Source of the DNA: JAFDZO01 sp041859205
Lineage (GTDB): Bacteria; Bacteroidota; Ignavibacteria; Tepidaquicellales; Tepidaquicellaceae
Length of the DNA: 16,272 bases
Assembly: GCA_041859205.1 (NCBI GenBank)
Contig: JBHEKU010000098.1
Location: 1-16,272, forward strand
Direction of reading: 5' to 3'
Under the pieces are notes generated by a model. That model saw only the letters and a list, made by a program, of their open reading frames with translations, was not told where the DNA came from and made no database searches. Shown one piece after another: positions 7,337 through 15,021 of this stretch. How positions within the stretch are numbered: the stretch's first letter is position 1; every line of letters begins with the position of its first letter. The translations under genes were made by a program, and so were the position numbers.

Positions 7337-7540
7337 TTATTTTATTAAGTTTTTATAATTTTCTATTAAAGTGTTAACCTTTTTTTCAAGCAGGGGATAT
7401 TTAGATATTCCCGGTTCATTCTTTCTTATAATAATTTCTATCTCGGCTGCTGCATTAATAAGTATTACCATTTCTGAGTTTAGTCTTTCGATGATTGTCT
7501 TTAAAACTTTCAGAGTTTCTAATGCCTGATTTGCGCTCAT
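7337..7540 (-). CDS. Small helical protein (67 residues), first gene of the T9SS cargo operon
   Basis: I do not recognise this protein. It has no signal peptide. Its sequence suggests two amphipathic helices (residues ~3-40 and ~47-66) separated by a short turn at NEPG (41-44), with spaced Leu/Ile residues compatible with a coiled coil. Its reality is supported by a good promoter upstream (7574-7604), an ATG start and tight spacing (5 bases) to the next gene on the same strand, which starts at 7331. It might be a small cytoplasmic partner or a leader gene, but no function can be assigned. Confidence that it is translated is moderate. Confidence 0.65.
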   Translation of the reverse strand: MSANQALETLKVLKTIIERLNSEMVILINAAAEIEIIIRKNEPGISKYPLLEKKVNTLIENYKNLIK

Positions 7541-7573
7541 TCTTGTTTGATTGTTGTTTTGTTAAAGTAGATA

Positions 7574-7604
7574 CAAAGTTATGCTGAAAAAGTCCCGCGC
7601 TCAA
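7574..7604 (-). promoter_or_regulatory. Bacteroidota-type promoter (TTG-N20-TAACTTTG)
   Basis: Read on the minus strand, TTG (7602-7604) is followed after 20 bases by TAACTTTG (7574-7581), a full match to TTG-N19-21-TAnnTTTG. Transcription would begin near 7568, about 28 bases before the ATG at 7540. It should drive the 67-residue gene and the 930-residue T9SS cargo gene. Confidence 0.7.
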
Positions 7605-7610
7605 ATAGAT

Positions 7611-7645
7611 TTTTCCCGAAAGTCTCAATAATTATTTTCCGAAAA
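7611..7645. promoter_or_regulatory. Paired TTTTCC(C)GAAA boxes in the divergent promoter region
   Basis: TTTTCCCGAAA (7611-7621) and TTTTCCGAAAA (7635-7645) are near-identical, each close to palindromic, with starts 24 bases apart. They lie just upstream of the minus-strand promoter at 7574-7604 and upstream of the plus-strand element at 7712-7719. They could be operator sites for a regulator of one or both directions. This is inference from position and symmetry only. Confidence 0.3.
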
Positions 7646-7711
7646 CCGACAAGAAACTGCAATTTTAGAATGAAAAGCATGTTTTATGTTTTAATTTTCT
7701 CATAGAAAACC

Positions 7712-7719
7712 TATATTTG
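7712..7719 (+). promoter_or_regulatory. -7 promoter element TATATTTG
   Basis: TATATTTG matches TAnnTTTG. Transcription would begin near 7725, about 20 bases before the ATG at 7746. A clear TTG is missing about 20 bases upstream, so the -33 part is weak. AGGGGG at 7732-7737 is a plausible ribosome-binding site 8 bases before the ATG. Confidence 0.5.
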
Positions 7720-7745
7720 TCTCAATATTTCAGGGGGCAAAATTA

Positions 7746-9203
7746 ATGCAGGACAGCAAACTTGTAGAGATTTTAAAGGTCTTTTCACCAAAAGAATGGA
7801 AGGATTTTGAAAAATTTGTAAACTCACCGTACTTTTCCACAGGCCGTGATGTAAGCGGTTTGTATACGATTCTCAAAAAACATCATCCGGAATTCAACTC
7901 AGCTCAGCTTGATAAAGAAAAAGTTTTTACTGCTCTGTTTCCATCAGAACAATTCAATGAAAAGAAATTAAAAAATATCACATCAGATCTTACAGGGATG
8001 GCAGAGCAGTTTCTTGTTAGCGAAGCTCTTGCATTAAACGAAGAGTTATCCGACGAAACTCTTGCCCGTGTTTATAAAGATAAAAAAAGTGATAAGCTGT
8101 TTCTGAAAACTTTAAATTCACTTGAGAAAAAACTTTCCCGAAACAAGTTTCAGAGTGATAAATGCTTTAATGAAGAGGAAAGACTTGAACGGCTTTTTGA
8201 AGAATACTATATAGGATTACATAAGTTTGAAAAATCCGTTCCGAAAAGAGTGAAATACACTGAGTATGTGATACTGACATTTTTTGTTACCTTTTTAAGG
8301 AAACAGCGGGATAAAATAATAATACAGAATTATTACAATCTTGAGTTCACAAGTCCGCTAATTGAAAGTGTTTATGAGAGTCTCGATTTTGAAAAATTGT
8401 TAAAGCTGCTTAAGGAAAAAAAATCGGAATGGCTATGGCTGATTGAAATTTATTATTATGCTTTTAAAACTTTGCAGAATGTGGAAGATGAAGCAATGTT
8501 CAATAAATTTCAGCTATTATTCTATGTGAATATTGATAAGTTCAGCAGGAAGGAGCAGTATTTTATCTTCAATGATTTTATTGCATGGCTGCACACAAAG
8601 GATAATAAATTCGGGACTTTATCGGCGAGGGAAGAATTTGAAATTTTTAAAAAAATGCTTGAACATACTGCATATTCTCCTTCAGAAAAAGAATTTATGA
8701 GTGTACTGCTTTACCGCAATATTATGAATATGGCAGTCAGTCTTGAAGAGTATTCCTGGTTTGATAATTTTGTTGAAGATTTTACAGAAAAGCTGAAGCC
8801 TGAATTCAGAGAGAATATGGAAAACCTTGCTAAGGCAAATCTATACTTTGAGAGAGGTAAATTCGAAGATGCTCTTGGCTGCCTGAGCAAAATCCCCTAT
8901 GATTTATTTATCTATAAAGTAGATATAAAAAATTTAATGCTGAGAATTTATTATGAATTAGATCTATACGATGCTGCTTTTTCCATGATAAATGCATTCA
9001 GAAATTTTCTTTCAACTACAGATGAAATATCTGATGTTTTTAAAACGCAGCAGATAAATTTCATTAATTTTTACAATAAGCTTTTAAAAATGAAAGCAGA
9101 TAATAAACCTAATGATGCAGAATTTATTGCTAAAGAAATCGAAAAAAAAGATTCTGTTGCATCTAAGCACTGGCTAATAGAAAAAGCAAAACAATTGAAA
9201 TAG
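7746..9203 (+). CDS. Unknown helical protein, paralogue of the product of 2810-4270
   Basis: This encodes 485 residues, with no signal peptide or membrane helix. The N-terminus (ILKVFSPKEWKDFEKFVNSPYF, ~9-30, mostly charged and aromatic) and C-terminus (SKHWLIEKAKQL, ~473-484) match the 486-residue protein encoded at 2810-4270. In both, 'LFP' and a 'lxslseqF'-like segment follow at residues ~65-95 (ALFPSEQF, LTGMAEQF). The centre is helical and rich in Phe/Tyr/Glu/Lys. Residues ~355-440 look like TPR-type helix pairs (NLYFERGKFEDALGCLSKI). The start is supported by AGGGGG at 7732-7737 and the -7 element at 7712-7719. It may be co-transcribed with the hydrolase gene 95 bases downstream. I know of no function for this family; a cytoplasmic scaffold or regulator is a guess. 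Confidence 0.87.
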   Translation: MQDSKLVEILKVFSPKEWKDFEKFVNSPYFSTGRDVSGLYTILKKHHPEFNSAQLDKEKVFTALFPSEQFNEKKLKNITSDLTGMAEQFLVSEALALNEELSDETLARVYKDKKSDKLFLKTLNSLEKKLSRNKFQSDKCFNEEERLERLFEEYYIGLHKFEKSVPKRVKYTEYVILTFFVTFLRKQRDKIIIQNYYNLEFTSPLIESVYESLDFEKLLKLLKEKKSEWLWLIEIYYYAFKTLQNVEDEAMFNKFQLLFYVNIDKFSRKEQYFIFNDFIAWLHTKDNKFGTLSAREEFEIFKKMLEHTAYSPSEKEFMSVLLYRNIMNMAVSLEEYSWFDNFVEDFTEKLKPEFRENMENLAKANLYFERGKFEDALGCLSKIPYDLFIYKVDIKNLMLRIYYELDLYDAAFSMINAFRNFLSTTDEISDVFKTQQINFINFYNKLLKMKADNKPNDAEFIAKEIEKKDSVASKHWLIEKAKQLK

Positions 9204-9298
9204 GAATTGTAAAAACTTTTTAATTTTTTTCTTTTGCTGAATTTTATTAAGTTAAAATTTCCCCCTGCCTTAAATTTCATAATTAAAAAATACTCCGG

Positions 9299-10375
9299 AT
9301 GAAAACCAAACTCTTTTTATTAATTTTCTTCTTTTCTACTTCCTGTTTTTCTCAATCAGTTCTTGATAAAGAATTTGATAGAATTACAGATTCAGTTCTT
9401 GCCGTTAATCCTTTAATTCCCGGTATGATTGTTTCATACGTCTGCGGAGATTATAAATGGGAAAAAGCGAAGGGATATGCCGACCTTGAAAAGAAAATTC
9501 CGATGAGGCTTGAAAATACTTATAGAATAGGCAGCGTTACCAAGACCTTTACTATTTCTGTTTTGCTGCAGCTTGTTGATGAAGGAAAAGTTTCTTTAGA
9601 TGAAAATATTTCTAAATATTTTCCGGATATTCCGAATGCAGAAAACATAACTGTTAAAATGCTTGCCAATATGCGTTCGGGACTTTATAATTATTCTGAA
9701 TCAAAAGAGTTTGAAGATACACTTACTAACAGGCCTTCTAAAGTCTGGACTGATGACGAACTTGTGCAGTTAGCTTTAAAGTATCCGCCGTATTTTCCGC
9801 CCGACTCGAACTTCCACTACTCCAATACTAATACAATTCTCATAGGTAAAATTATTGAAAAAGTTACAGGCAGCAAATGGCAGGATGAAGTTAAAAAAAG
9901 AATTTTTGAACCGTTGGGTTTAAAAAATACATGGACGGCAAACGGCACAGGTATGATGGGTGATTACTCTCACGGCTATATGCAGATGGATTCATCCTCA
10001 TCAAAGCTGACAGATGTAACATCATACTACGATGTTACATGGGCAAGCGCCGCGGGAGATATTATTTCCAATATAGAAGATATAAAAATTTATCTGAGAG
10101 CATTGGGTACGGGAAAATTTTATTCACCGAGAATTCAGGATGCTCGAAAAGAATGGGCGATAACTCACGGGAATTTAAAATACGGACTGGGAATGTTTTC
10201 CGTAGGTGGATTTCTCGGGCATAACGGAGGCATTCCGGGTTTCACAAATTTTTCGGGTTATTCACCGGAGAAGAACTGCTCAATTATAGTTGTGTATAAC
10301 ACTCAGAGAGAAGGCGCCGATATGCCCGATGAATTGGCAAAAAGATTACTGCGGGCTGCCGGAGTTTTAGAATAA
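9299..10375 (+). CDS. Serine beta-lactamase-fold hydrolase (peptidase S12 / class C type), exported
   Basis: This is a 358-residue member of the beta-lactamase / D-alanyl-D-alanine carboxypeptidase-like family. All three active-site motifs are present: SVTK with nucleophile Ser79 and Lys82, YSN at 174-176, and HNG at 308-310 in place of KTG, as in many S12 and esterase-like members. The usual neighbouring segments are also there (YRIGSVTKTFT, LQLVDEGKVSLD, GLYNYSES, GLGMFSVGGFLGHNGGIPGF). A signal peptide covers residues 1-19; Cys16 follows a poor lipobox (FSTSC), so cleavage after Gln19 by signal peptidase I is as likely as lipidation. It should act in the periplasm on peptidoglycan peptides, D-amino-acid peptides or esters; the substrate cannot be told from sequence. 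TAAATTTC at 9271-9278 is a possible weak -7 element. Family assignment is firm, specific function is not. Confidence 0.93.
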   Translation: MKTKLFLLIFFFSTSCFSQSVLDKEFDRITDSVLAVNPLIPGMIVSYVCGDYKWEKAKGYADLEKKIPMRLENTYRIGSVTKTFTISVLLQLVDEGKVSLDENISKYFPDIPNAENITVKMLANMRSGLYNYSESKEFEDTLTNRPSKVWTDDELVQLALKYPPYFPPDSNFHYSNTNTILIGKIIEKVTGSKWQDEVKKRIFEPLGLKNTWTANGTGMMGDYSHGYMQMDSSSSKLTDVTSYYDVTWASAAGDIISNIEDIKIYLRALGTGKFYSPRIQDARKEWAITHGNLKYGLGMFSVGGFLGHNGGIPGFTNFSGYSPEKNCSIIVVYNTQREGADMPDELAKRLLRAAGVLE

Positions 10376-10410
10376 TATTTACAATATTATTTGCAATAAT
10401 ATTTACAATA
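10371..10410. repeat. 16-base direct repeat and AT-rich hairpin at the hydrolase gene end
   Basis: AATAATATTTACAATA occurs perfectly at 10371-10386 and 10395-10410. The first copy contains the TAA stop (10373-10375) of the hydrolase gene. AATATTATT (10383-10391) also pairs with AATAATATT (10395-10403) around a TGC loop. The word AATAATATTT is shared with the 22-bp stem in the cloverleaf at 4426-4532. It may be a weak transcript end or a fragment of a repeat. Confidence 0.5.
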
Positions 10411-10528
10411 AGTCTTTAGATATATGAAGCTCTTCCGGCAATTCAGGCAGAGCTTTCTTTTTGTAAATCCGGTTTATAAAATTTTCCGTATGAACATTTA
10501 TAATTTATTTGCGGTTATAAAGAACAGA

Positions 10529-11095
10529 ATGAATAAAACAATCTCAATACTATTCCTTTTTTCACTATTGCTTGCAGGCTGTAATGAGAGCATAGAAAAA
10601 GATCTTACCAAAGCTGCAGACTCATTAATACAAAAAGAGAGCAAGGAAATATCTGCATCGGATGATAAAAAAAATCCTTATTACTCAAGAACAGATACAT
10701 CAAAGTTAAATGTAAGCGATGCAGAATGGAAGAAGATATTGCCTGACAGCATTTATCAGGTTGCGCGGAATAAAGAAACGGAATATGCATTCACAGGCAA
10801 ATACTGGAACTCAACAGGGAAGGGGACATATTACTGCGCAGTGTGCGGCAATGAATTATTCCGGGCTGATTCAAAATTTGCCAGCACTTGCGGGTGGCCG
10901 AGCTTTTTCGAAACATCAAGGAAGAACAGTGTAATTTATCAGGATGACAGATCTGCAGGCATGGAAAGAACGGAAGTTTTATGCGGAAGATGTAATTCTC
11001 ATTTAGGTCATATATTCGATGACGGACCGCCGCCGACATATAAAAGATATTGTATGAATTCTATCGTATTGGATTTTGCTGCCGAAAACCGATAA
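10529..11095 (+). CDS. msrB: Peptide methionine-(R)-S-oxide reductase MsrB, lipoprotein form
   Basis: This 188-residue protein reduces methionine-R-sulfoxide in oxidised proteins. The ATG at 10529 is chosen over an in-frame ATG at 10424 because it starts directly at a lipoprotein signal (MNKTISILF...LLLAGC, Cys18). The extra 35 residues would bury that signal. A linker (~19-60) leads to the MsrB domain (~63-185). Zn-binding pairs CAVC (Cys103, Cys106) and CGRC (Cys152, Cys155) are present. STCGWPSF carries the resolving Cys121, SHLGHIF is conserved, and RYCMNS carries catalytic Cys175. All key residues are present, so it should be active. The lipid anchor places it in the envelope, suggesting repair of periplasmic or surface proteins, rather than the cytoplasmic role of most MsrB. 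It lies 153 bases after the hydrolase gene and is convergent with the gene at 11124-12161. No MsrA is in the window. Confidence 0.95.
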   Translation: MNKTISILFLFSLLLAGCNESIEKDLTKAADSLIQKESKEISASDDKKNPYYSRTDTSKLNVSDAEWKKILPDSIYQVARNKETEYAFTGKYWNSTGKGTYYCAVCGNELFRADSKFASTCGWPSFFETSRKNSVIYQDDRSAGMERTEVLCGRCNSHLGHIFDDGPPPTYKRYCMNSIVLDFAAENR

Positions 11096-11123
11096 AAGTT
11101 TTCATAAGAGCAAATGAATCTTG

Positions 11124-12161
11124 TTAAGGTTTATGCTCTTTAGGTAAATTCTCCAAATAGTAATTGCTGAAATCAATTTTTACCTCAACAAACATTGGTA
11201 GATGGTCAGACATCTGGTAGGTTTTCCATTCGGCATAAGCCTTCGCTTTATTAACTTTCCCTTTTGCTTTGATTAGCGGATAATATATATCGTCTTCATT
11301 TTCTTTGAAAACATATTTGTAATATTTAAAAACTCCTGAGCAGTTTTTACTATTTGTAAATTCTAATTTTCCTTTATTTGTTTTAAATGCTATCTGATCG
11401 TAATGTTTGTCTTCTTTAAAATTTGAAGGAATTTTTTCAAGATTAGCGGGAATTATAAAATTTTTACTTTTCAGAGCCTGCATTGTTTTATGTTCAGGGC
11501 TTATGATATTAAAATCTCCCAGAACTATGTATGTATTCTCCTCATCTTTTTTTATTCTTTCATCCAGTGTCGAAACGATTTTTGCGATTTCATCAATTCG
11601 GCGTTGAAGTTTTGCTCCGCTATCGGTACCGTAAAAAATATGAACTGTTGTTATAACAAATTTAAACCAACCTGACTGAAAATAAACTGTGAACGGGGTT
11701 CGTGCGAATTGCTGTTTAGTCACAAGGCTTTTATCCGATAAAACAATTTCTCCTGCAATGCCTCTGAAAGTAACTTTGGATGTATCATATATAAATGCCA
11801 GACGCTCACTGTTGCCTGATGTGCCCAACACAGTATCGGTTGCAATATAGGTCCACCCATAGCCTAAAATTTTCATAAGCCTTTTTAGAGCGCTTAAGTC
11901 ATCCCTGACTTCCTGTACGGCAATTATGTCGAATTTGGAAATTATCTCAGCTATGTAATAATATGATTCGTCAAGCCTGGTTCCACCTTTATTACTCTCA
12001 GCAAACTCCCTGATATTCCATGATGCGATTAATAAAGTATCGTGAACAGTTTTTACAGGAAGATCATCACTCAAACCTTTTCTTAACTCGAGTATTTTAT
12101 TGCAAATTCTTTCTTTTTCTTTTATGTCATCAATTAATCTGAGTTCCTTATAGAATGGCAT
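11124..12161 (-). CDS. Endonuclease/exonuclease/phosphatase (EEP) family protein
   Basis: This encodes 345 residues with the full EEP (DNase I/exonuclease III-like) motif set: SWNIREF (Asn49), DIIAVQEVRD (Glu84), TTVHIFYG (His174), VLGDFNI (Asp216, Asn218), DQIAF (Asp255) and SDHLPMFVEV (Asp319, His320). The metal-dependent phosphodiesterase core is therefore intact. No signal peptide is seen, so it is probably cytoplasmic. The N-terminal ~40 residues and the stretch 265-310 (Lys/Tyr-rich) are not recognised. Members cut DNA, RNA, phospholipids or other phosphodiesters, and sequence does not tell which. The gene lies 89 bases after the HExxE lipoprotein gene on the same strand, so the two may share a transcript. 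No Shine-Dalgarno is visible before the ATG. Confidence 0.92.
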   Translation of the reverse strand: MPFYKELRLIDDIKEKERICNKILELRKGLSDDLPVKTVHDTLLIASWNIREFAESNKGGTRLDESYYYIAEIISKFDIIAVQEVRDDLSALKRLMKILGYGWTYIATDTVLGTSGNSERLAFIYDTSKVTFRGIAGEIVLSDKSLVTKQQFARTPFTVYFQSGWFKFVITTVHIFYGTDSGAKLQRRIDEIAKIVSTLDERIKKDEENTYIVLGDFNIISPEHKTMQALKSKNFIIPANLEKIPSNFKEDKHYDQIAFKTNKGKLEFTNSKNCSGVFKYYKYVFKENEDDIYYPLIKAKGKVNKAKAYAEWKTYQMSDHLPMFVEVKIDFSNYYLENLPKEHKP

Positions 12162-12250
12162 ATTTAGTGGGGTTAGTTAATAGTAAATTAAGAATGTTTT
12201 TTCAATAATTCAACTATTTAAAAAAAATACTTCCTTCTGAGAAAGTGCGA

Positions 12251-13099
12251 TTAGTCTTTTACACGAATATTGTTTAACAGTTTTACAGTTTTTCCCGACA
12301 TCATTATAAACATTTTTGCGCGAAGATTCTGAACAGCTTCATCTGATTTTTGAATTGCTTCATCATATCCTGTCCCCGAAGTATAAAGCTCAATAAATTT
12401 TTTCTCGCCGGCAAGAGTGTAAATGTATTGTTCGCATGAAATTCCTCCGTCAATCCAGATTTCATTTTCGGGAATGAAATTGTAGTCATTCCAGTCTCCG
12501 TCAAATCCAAAGTCAGGATATATCTCTCTTCTTATTTTATCGCCGTCAGCAAGCCAAACAGTAAATTTGTTATCTATTATTTCTCTTTTCTGAAGATAGA
12601 TATCTTTCAATTTTATTTTATCGGGAATGGAGAGTATTTGTTTTACCGAATCTGTATCTGAAACAAAAACTTCCGGAAGAGATTTTTCATGTTCAAGTGA
12701 TTCGTTTCTAAAGTCATTTCGTAATTTAACCTCAAGCATTAAGGAAGAGTCATGCGCCTGTATATAAGTCATTCCTGCATCCCGCATTAAAACCATTTCG
12801 TTTATCTCGTGCCTGAGGGTGGTCATATACTCTCTGTTCGATACGGAATTGTCTATCCAGATTTCATTGTGCGGAACAAAGGAATATCTTTGCTCATTGC
12901 CTCCGAAGATGAAATCAGGATATATTTCTCTTCTCACAGTTTCACCGTCAACAATGTATATTGAAAGGCTGTCTATTTTGCCCATATAAACCCTGTACAC
13001 TCCGGGAATATCATCTATACCTTTATGTGAAAAATTTGTTTCCACCTGGCATGAACAGAATATCAGAGAAAAGATTAACAGGGATAATGACTTTTTCAT
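12251..13099 (-). CDS. Lipoprotein with a duplicated domain; first copy has an HExxE motif
   Basis: This is a 282-residue protein with an N-terminal signal ending IFCSC (Cys17 the likely lipid site, though the lipobox is atypical). Residues ~34-128 and ~167-262 are two copies of one domain. Shared marks are RREIYPDF (56-63 and 190-197), a Y.F.P.NEIWID block (72-83 and 206-217), a Tyr followed by TL (91-95 and 225-229), and G-x-x-Y or GY before a helix. Copy 1 contains HEINE (97-101) followed by GMTYIQAH (His116) and Glu123. Copy 2 has Gly, Phe and Ile at the equivalent places of His97, Glu101 and His116, so its motif is gone. I recall single-domain proteins with HE..E...G.SY..AH but cannot name the family. 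It may be a metal-dependent enzyme (e.g. a protease) with a pseudo-copy, or simply metal-binding. It is divergent from the kinase pair. Confidence 0.8.
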   Translation of the reverse strand: MKKSLSLLIFSLIFCSCQVETNFSHKGIDDIPGVYRVYMGKIDSLSIYIVDGETVRREIYPDFIFGGNEQRYSFVPHNEIWIDNSVSNREYMTTLRHEINEMVLMRDAGMTYIQAHDSSLMLEVKLRNDFRNESLEHEKSLPEVFVSDTDSVKQILSIPDKIKLKDIYLQKREIIDNKFTVWLADGDKIRREIYPDFGFDGDWNDYNFIPENEIWIDGGISCEQYIYTLAGEKKFIELYTSGTGYDEAIQKSDEAVQNLRAKMFIMMSGKTVKLLNNIRVKD

Positions 13100-13185
13100 A
13101 TTCTAAAATAGTGATTTCAGAATTGGGATTAATCACCTAAAATTATATCACAGTATATTCCATTTCAAAATCTGCAAAATAATTC

Positions 13186-13193
13186 TATCTTTA
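13186..13193 (+). promoter_or_regulatory. Near-consensus -7 element TATCTTTA very close to the start codon
   Basis: TATCTTTA matches TAnnTTTG except the last base, and it ends 7 bases before the ATG at 13201. If it is used, transcription would start at or next to the ATG and the kinase mRNA would be leaderless or nearly so. There is no ribosome-binding site between it and the ATG. The -33 TTG is absent, so support is weak. Confidence 0.3.
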
Positions 13194-13200
13194 CTATCCC

Positions 13201-15012
13201 ATGGCATCCATAGAAGAAAAAACAACTACCGATTCAATTCAGTTATCAGAAAAGATAAAAGAGTATCTTTCTATTGCTTTCAACAATTATTCATCTTCTC
13301 AATTAGAAGAGGCGGAAAAATTATACATGGAAGCAAAAGCATTTGCAGAAGAATCTCATGATGCAAAATCTTTGTATGAAGCTTACTTCGGACTTGCAAA
13401 AATATCAATGCAGCGCGGGCATTTTGATGTTGTGGTTGAAAATGTAAACAATGCCATTCTTATAACTTCTTCTTTGGGAATGAAGAGAGAAGAAGCTTCT
13501 GCATTAAATGTTTTAGGCATTGCCTTATCAAATCTTGGCGACCATTCAAATTCACTTGCAAATTATTTCGCAGCTTTAAAAATCGCAGAGGAACTGAATA
13601 ATAAAAAACTTCAGTCGCAGATATTGAATAATATTTCCAATTGCTATCACTGGATGAAAGAACTTGAAAACTCTCTGGAGTACTCGCAGCAGGCGATAGA
13701 CCTTGCAATAGAGGTCGGAAATCCTTCTGATATTTGTTCTCTTAAAAGCAATCTGGGATACTTATTCTCAAGCCTTAAAAGATATGATGAAGCTCTTGAC
13801 CTGATGAATGACAGCCTTAGAATGAACAGGGAAACTGTAAATAATAATGATGCTCTTGCAAAAACTTATAATAACATTGCTGCAGTATATTTAGAGCAGG
13901 AAAAATATAATGATGCGCTGGACTGTTATTTTAAAAGTCTGGAAATAGTAAGTGAAAGCAAGGATGAATCAACACTGGCACACACTAATTTACTTGTAGG
14001 ACTTGCATATTATAAAATGGGAGAGTTTAACAAAGCTTTAAAACATCAGGAAGAATCATTAGAGATTGCAAATAAAATAAATTCTAAAAAACTTCAGAAC
14101 AGAATTAATCAAAGCCTTGCTGATACATACGAAGCTTTAGGCGAGTATGAGAAAGCCTACTATTGCTTTGAAACATATTTTAAGCTGGAGTCTCAGGCAA
14201 CAAAAGAATTTTCAGACTTAAAAGTAAAGTACTTAAACATTACTCATAAAGTAGATGTTGCAAAAAAAGAGGCCGAAATATTGCACGATAAAAATGAAGA
14301 GCTGGATGCTTTGAATAAAAAACTGAAGGCATTGCACGAAGAAAAAGATGAGTTCCTTGGTATTGCCGTACATGATTTAAAAAATCCGTTAAACGGTATT
14401 TCGCTTGCTGCTTCAGGTCTTGTTAAAAATATAGATAAAGTATCGCAGGAGAAATTTGATTCGGTCATTCAAAGAATTGCATCAGTTACTGACAGGATGA
14501 AGCTGATATTAAGCAATCTGCTTGATGTCAATGCTATCGAATCAGGCGAATACAATCTTAATTTTAAAACCGTAAATATTTCAGCCCTGCTCAATGAGAT
14601 AATTTCCCATTTCAAAAATACTGCAGATGAAAAAAACATTACGATTGAGTTTGAAAATAAGGCAGGAGAAATATTTTATTCGACTGATGAAACTGCCTTT
14701 ACAGAAATTCTGGAGAACCTGATTTCGAATGCGATAAAGTATTCGGAAAAAGGCAGGAGTGTGCATGTGGTTTTATCTGAAGGAAAAGATAATTTTAAAA
14801 TACAGATTATCGATTCCGGACTTGGAATAAAAGAAGAAGAGCAGGATAAAGTATTTAAAAAATTTGCAAAGATTTCCAATAAACCTACTGCCGGAGAAAA
14901 CTCAACAGGGCTCGGACTTTCGATAGTAAAAAAACTAACTGAGCTGCTTGGAGGGAAGATTTCTTTCAAATCAGTTTATGGCAGCGGTACAACATTTACT
15001 CTCGAGTTTTAA
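13201..15012 (+). CDS. TPR-containing sensor histidine kinase (complete, cytoplasmic)
   Basis: This encodes 603 residues. Residues ~20-340 form roughly seven to eight TPR units of about 40 residues (e.g. NNISNCYHWMKELENSLEYS, YNNIAAVYLEQEKYNDALDC), then a coiled coil at ~345-385. The HisKA H-box (EFLGIAVHDLKNPL) has phosphoacceptor His391. The ATPase domain has the N-box ENLISNAIKY (505-514), G1 DSGLGI (538-543), F-box FKKFAKIS and G2 STGLGLSIV (568-576). No membrane helix, receiver or output domain is present, so it should sense a cytoplasmic protein or signal through the TPRs and phosphorylate an unlinked response regulator. None is in the window. The next gene is a close homologue 9 bases downstream, surely in the same operon. 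All catalytic residues appear intact. Confidence 0.95.
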   Translation: MASIEEKTTTDSIQLSEKIKEYLSIAFNNYSSSQLEEAEKLYMEAKAFAEESHDAKSLYEAYFGLAKISMQRGHFDVVVENVNNAILITSSLGMKREEASALNVLGIALSNLGDHSNSLANYFAALKIAEELNNKKLQSQILNNISNCYHWMKELENSLEYSQQAIDLAIEVGNPSDICSLKSNLGYLFSSLKRYDEALDLMNDSLRMNRETVNNNDALAKTYNNIAAVYLEQEKYNDALDCYFKSLEIVSESKDESTLAHTNLLVGLAYYKMGEFNKALKHQEESLEIANKINSKKLQNRINQSLADTYEALGEYEKAYYCFETYFKLESQATKEFSDLKVKYLNITHKVDVAKKEAEILHDKNEELDALNKKLKALHEEKDEFLGIAVHDLKNPLNGISLAASGLVKNIDKVSQEKFDSVIQRIASVTDRMKLILSNLLDVNAIESGEYNLNFKTVNISALLNEIISHFKNTADEKNITIEFENKAGEIFYSTDETAFTEILENLISNAIKYSEKGRSVHVVLSEGKDNFKIQIIDSGLGIKEEEQDKVFKKFAKISNKPTAGENSTGLGLSIVKKLTELLGGKISFKSVYGSGTTFTLEF

Positions 15013-15021
15013 CTTCACGCA

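Noticed and set aside
10424..10528. Earlier in-frame ATG for msrB, adding 35 residues.
   Set aside because: The lipoprotein signal begins exactly at the ATG at 10529; a longer form would bury the lipobox behind a basic segment.
11106..11140. AAGAGCA/TGCTCTT pairing between the convergent msrB and EEP genes as a terminator.
   Set aside because: The stem is only 7 bp with a 21-base loop, no T-run follows, and the right arm is inside the EEP coding region.
14244..14969. Minus-strand frames within the kinase gene.
   Set aside because: They are antisense shadows of a well-supported histidine kinase, with Ser/Phe-rich composition typical of reverse-frame artefacts.
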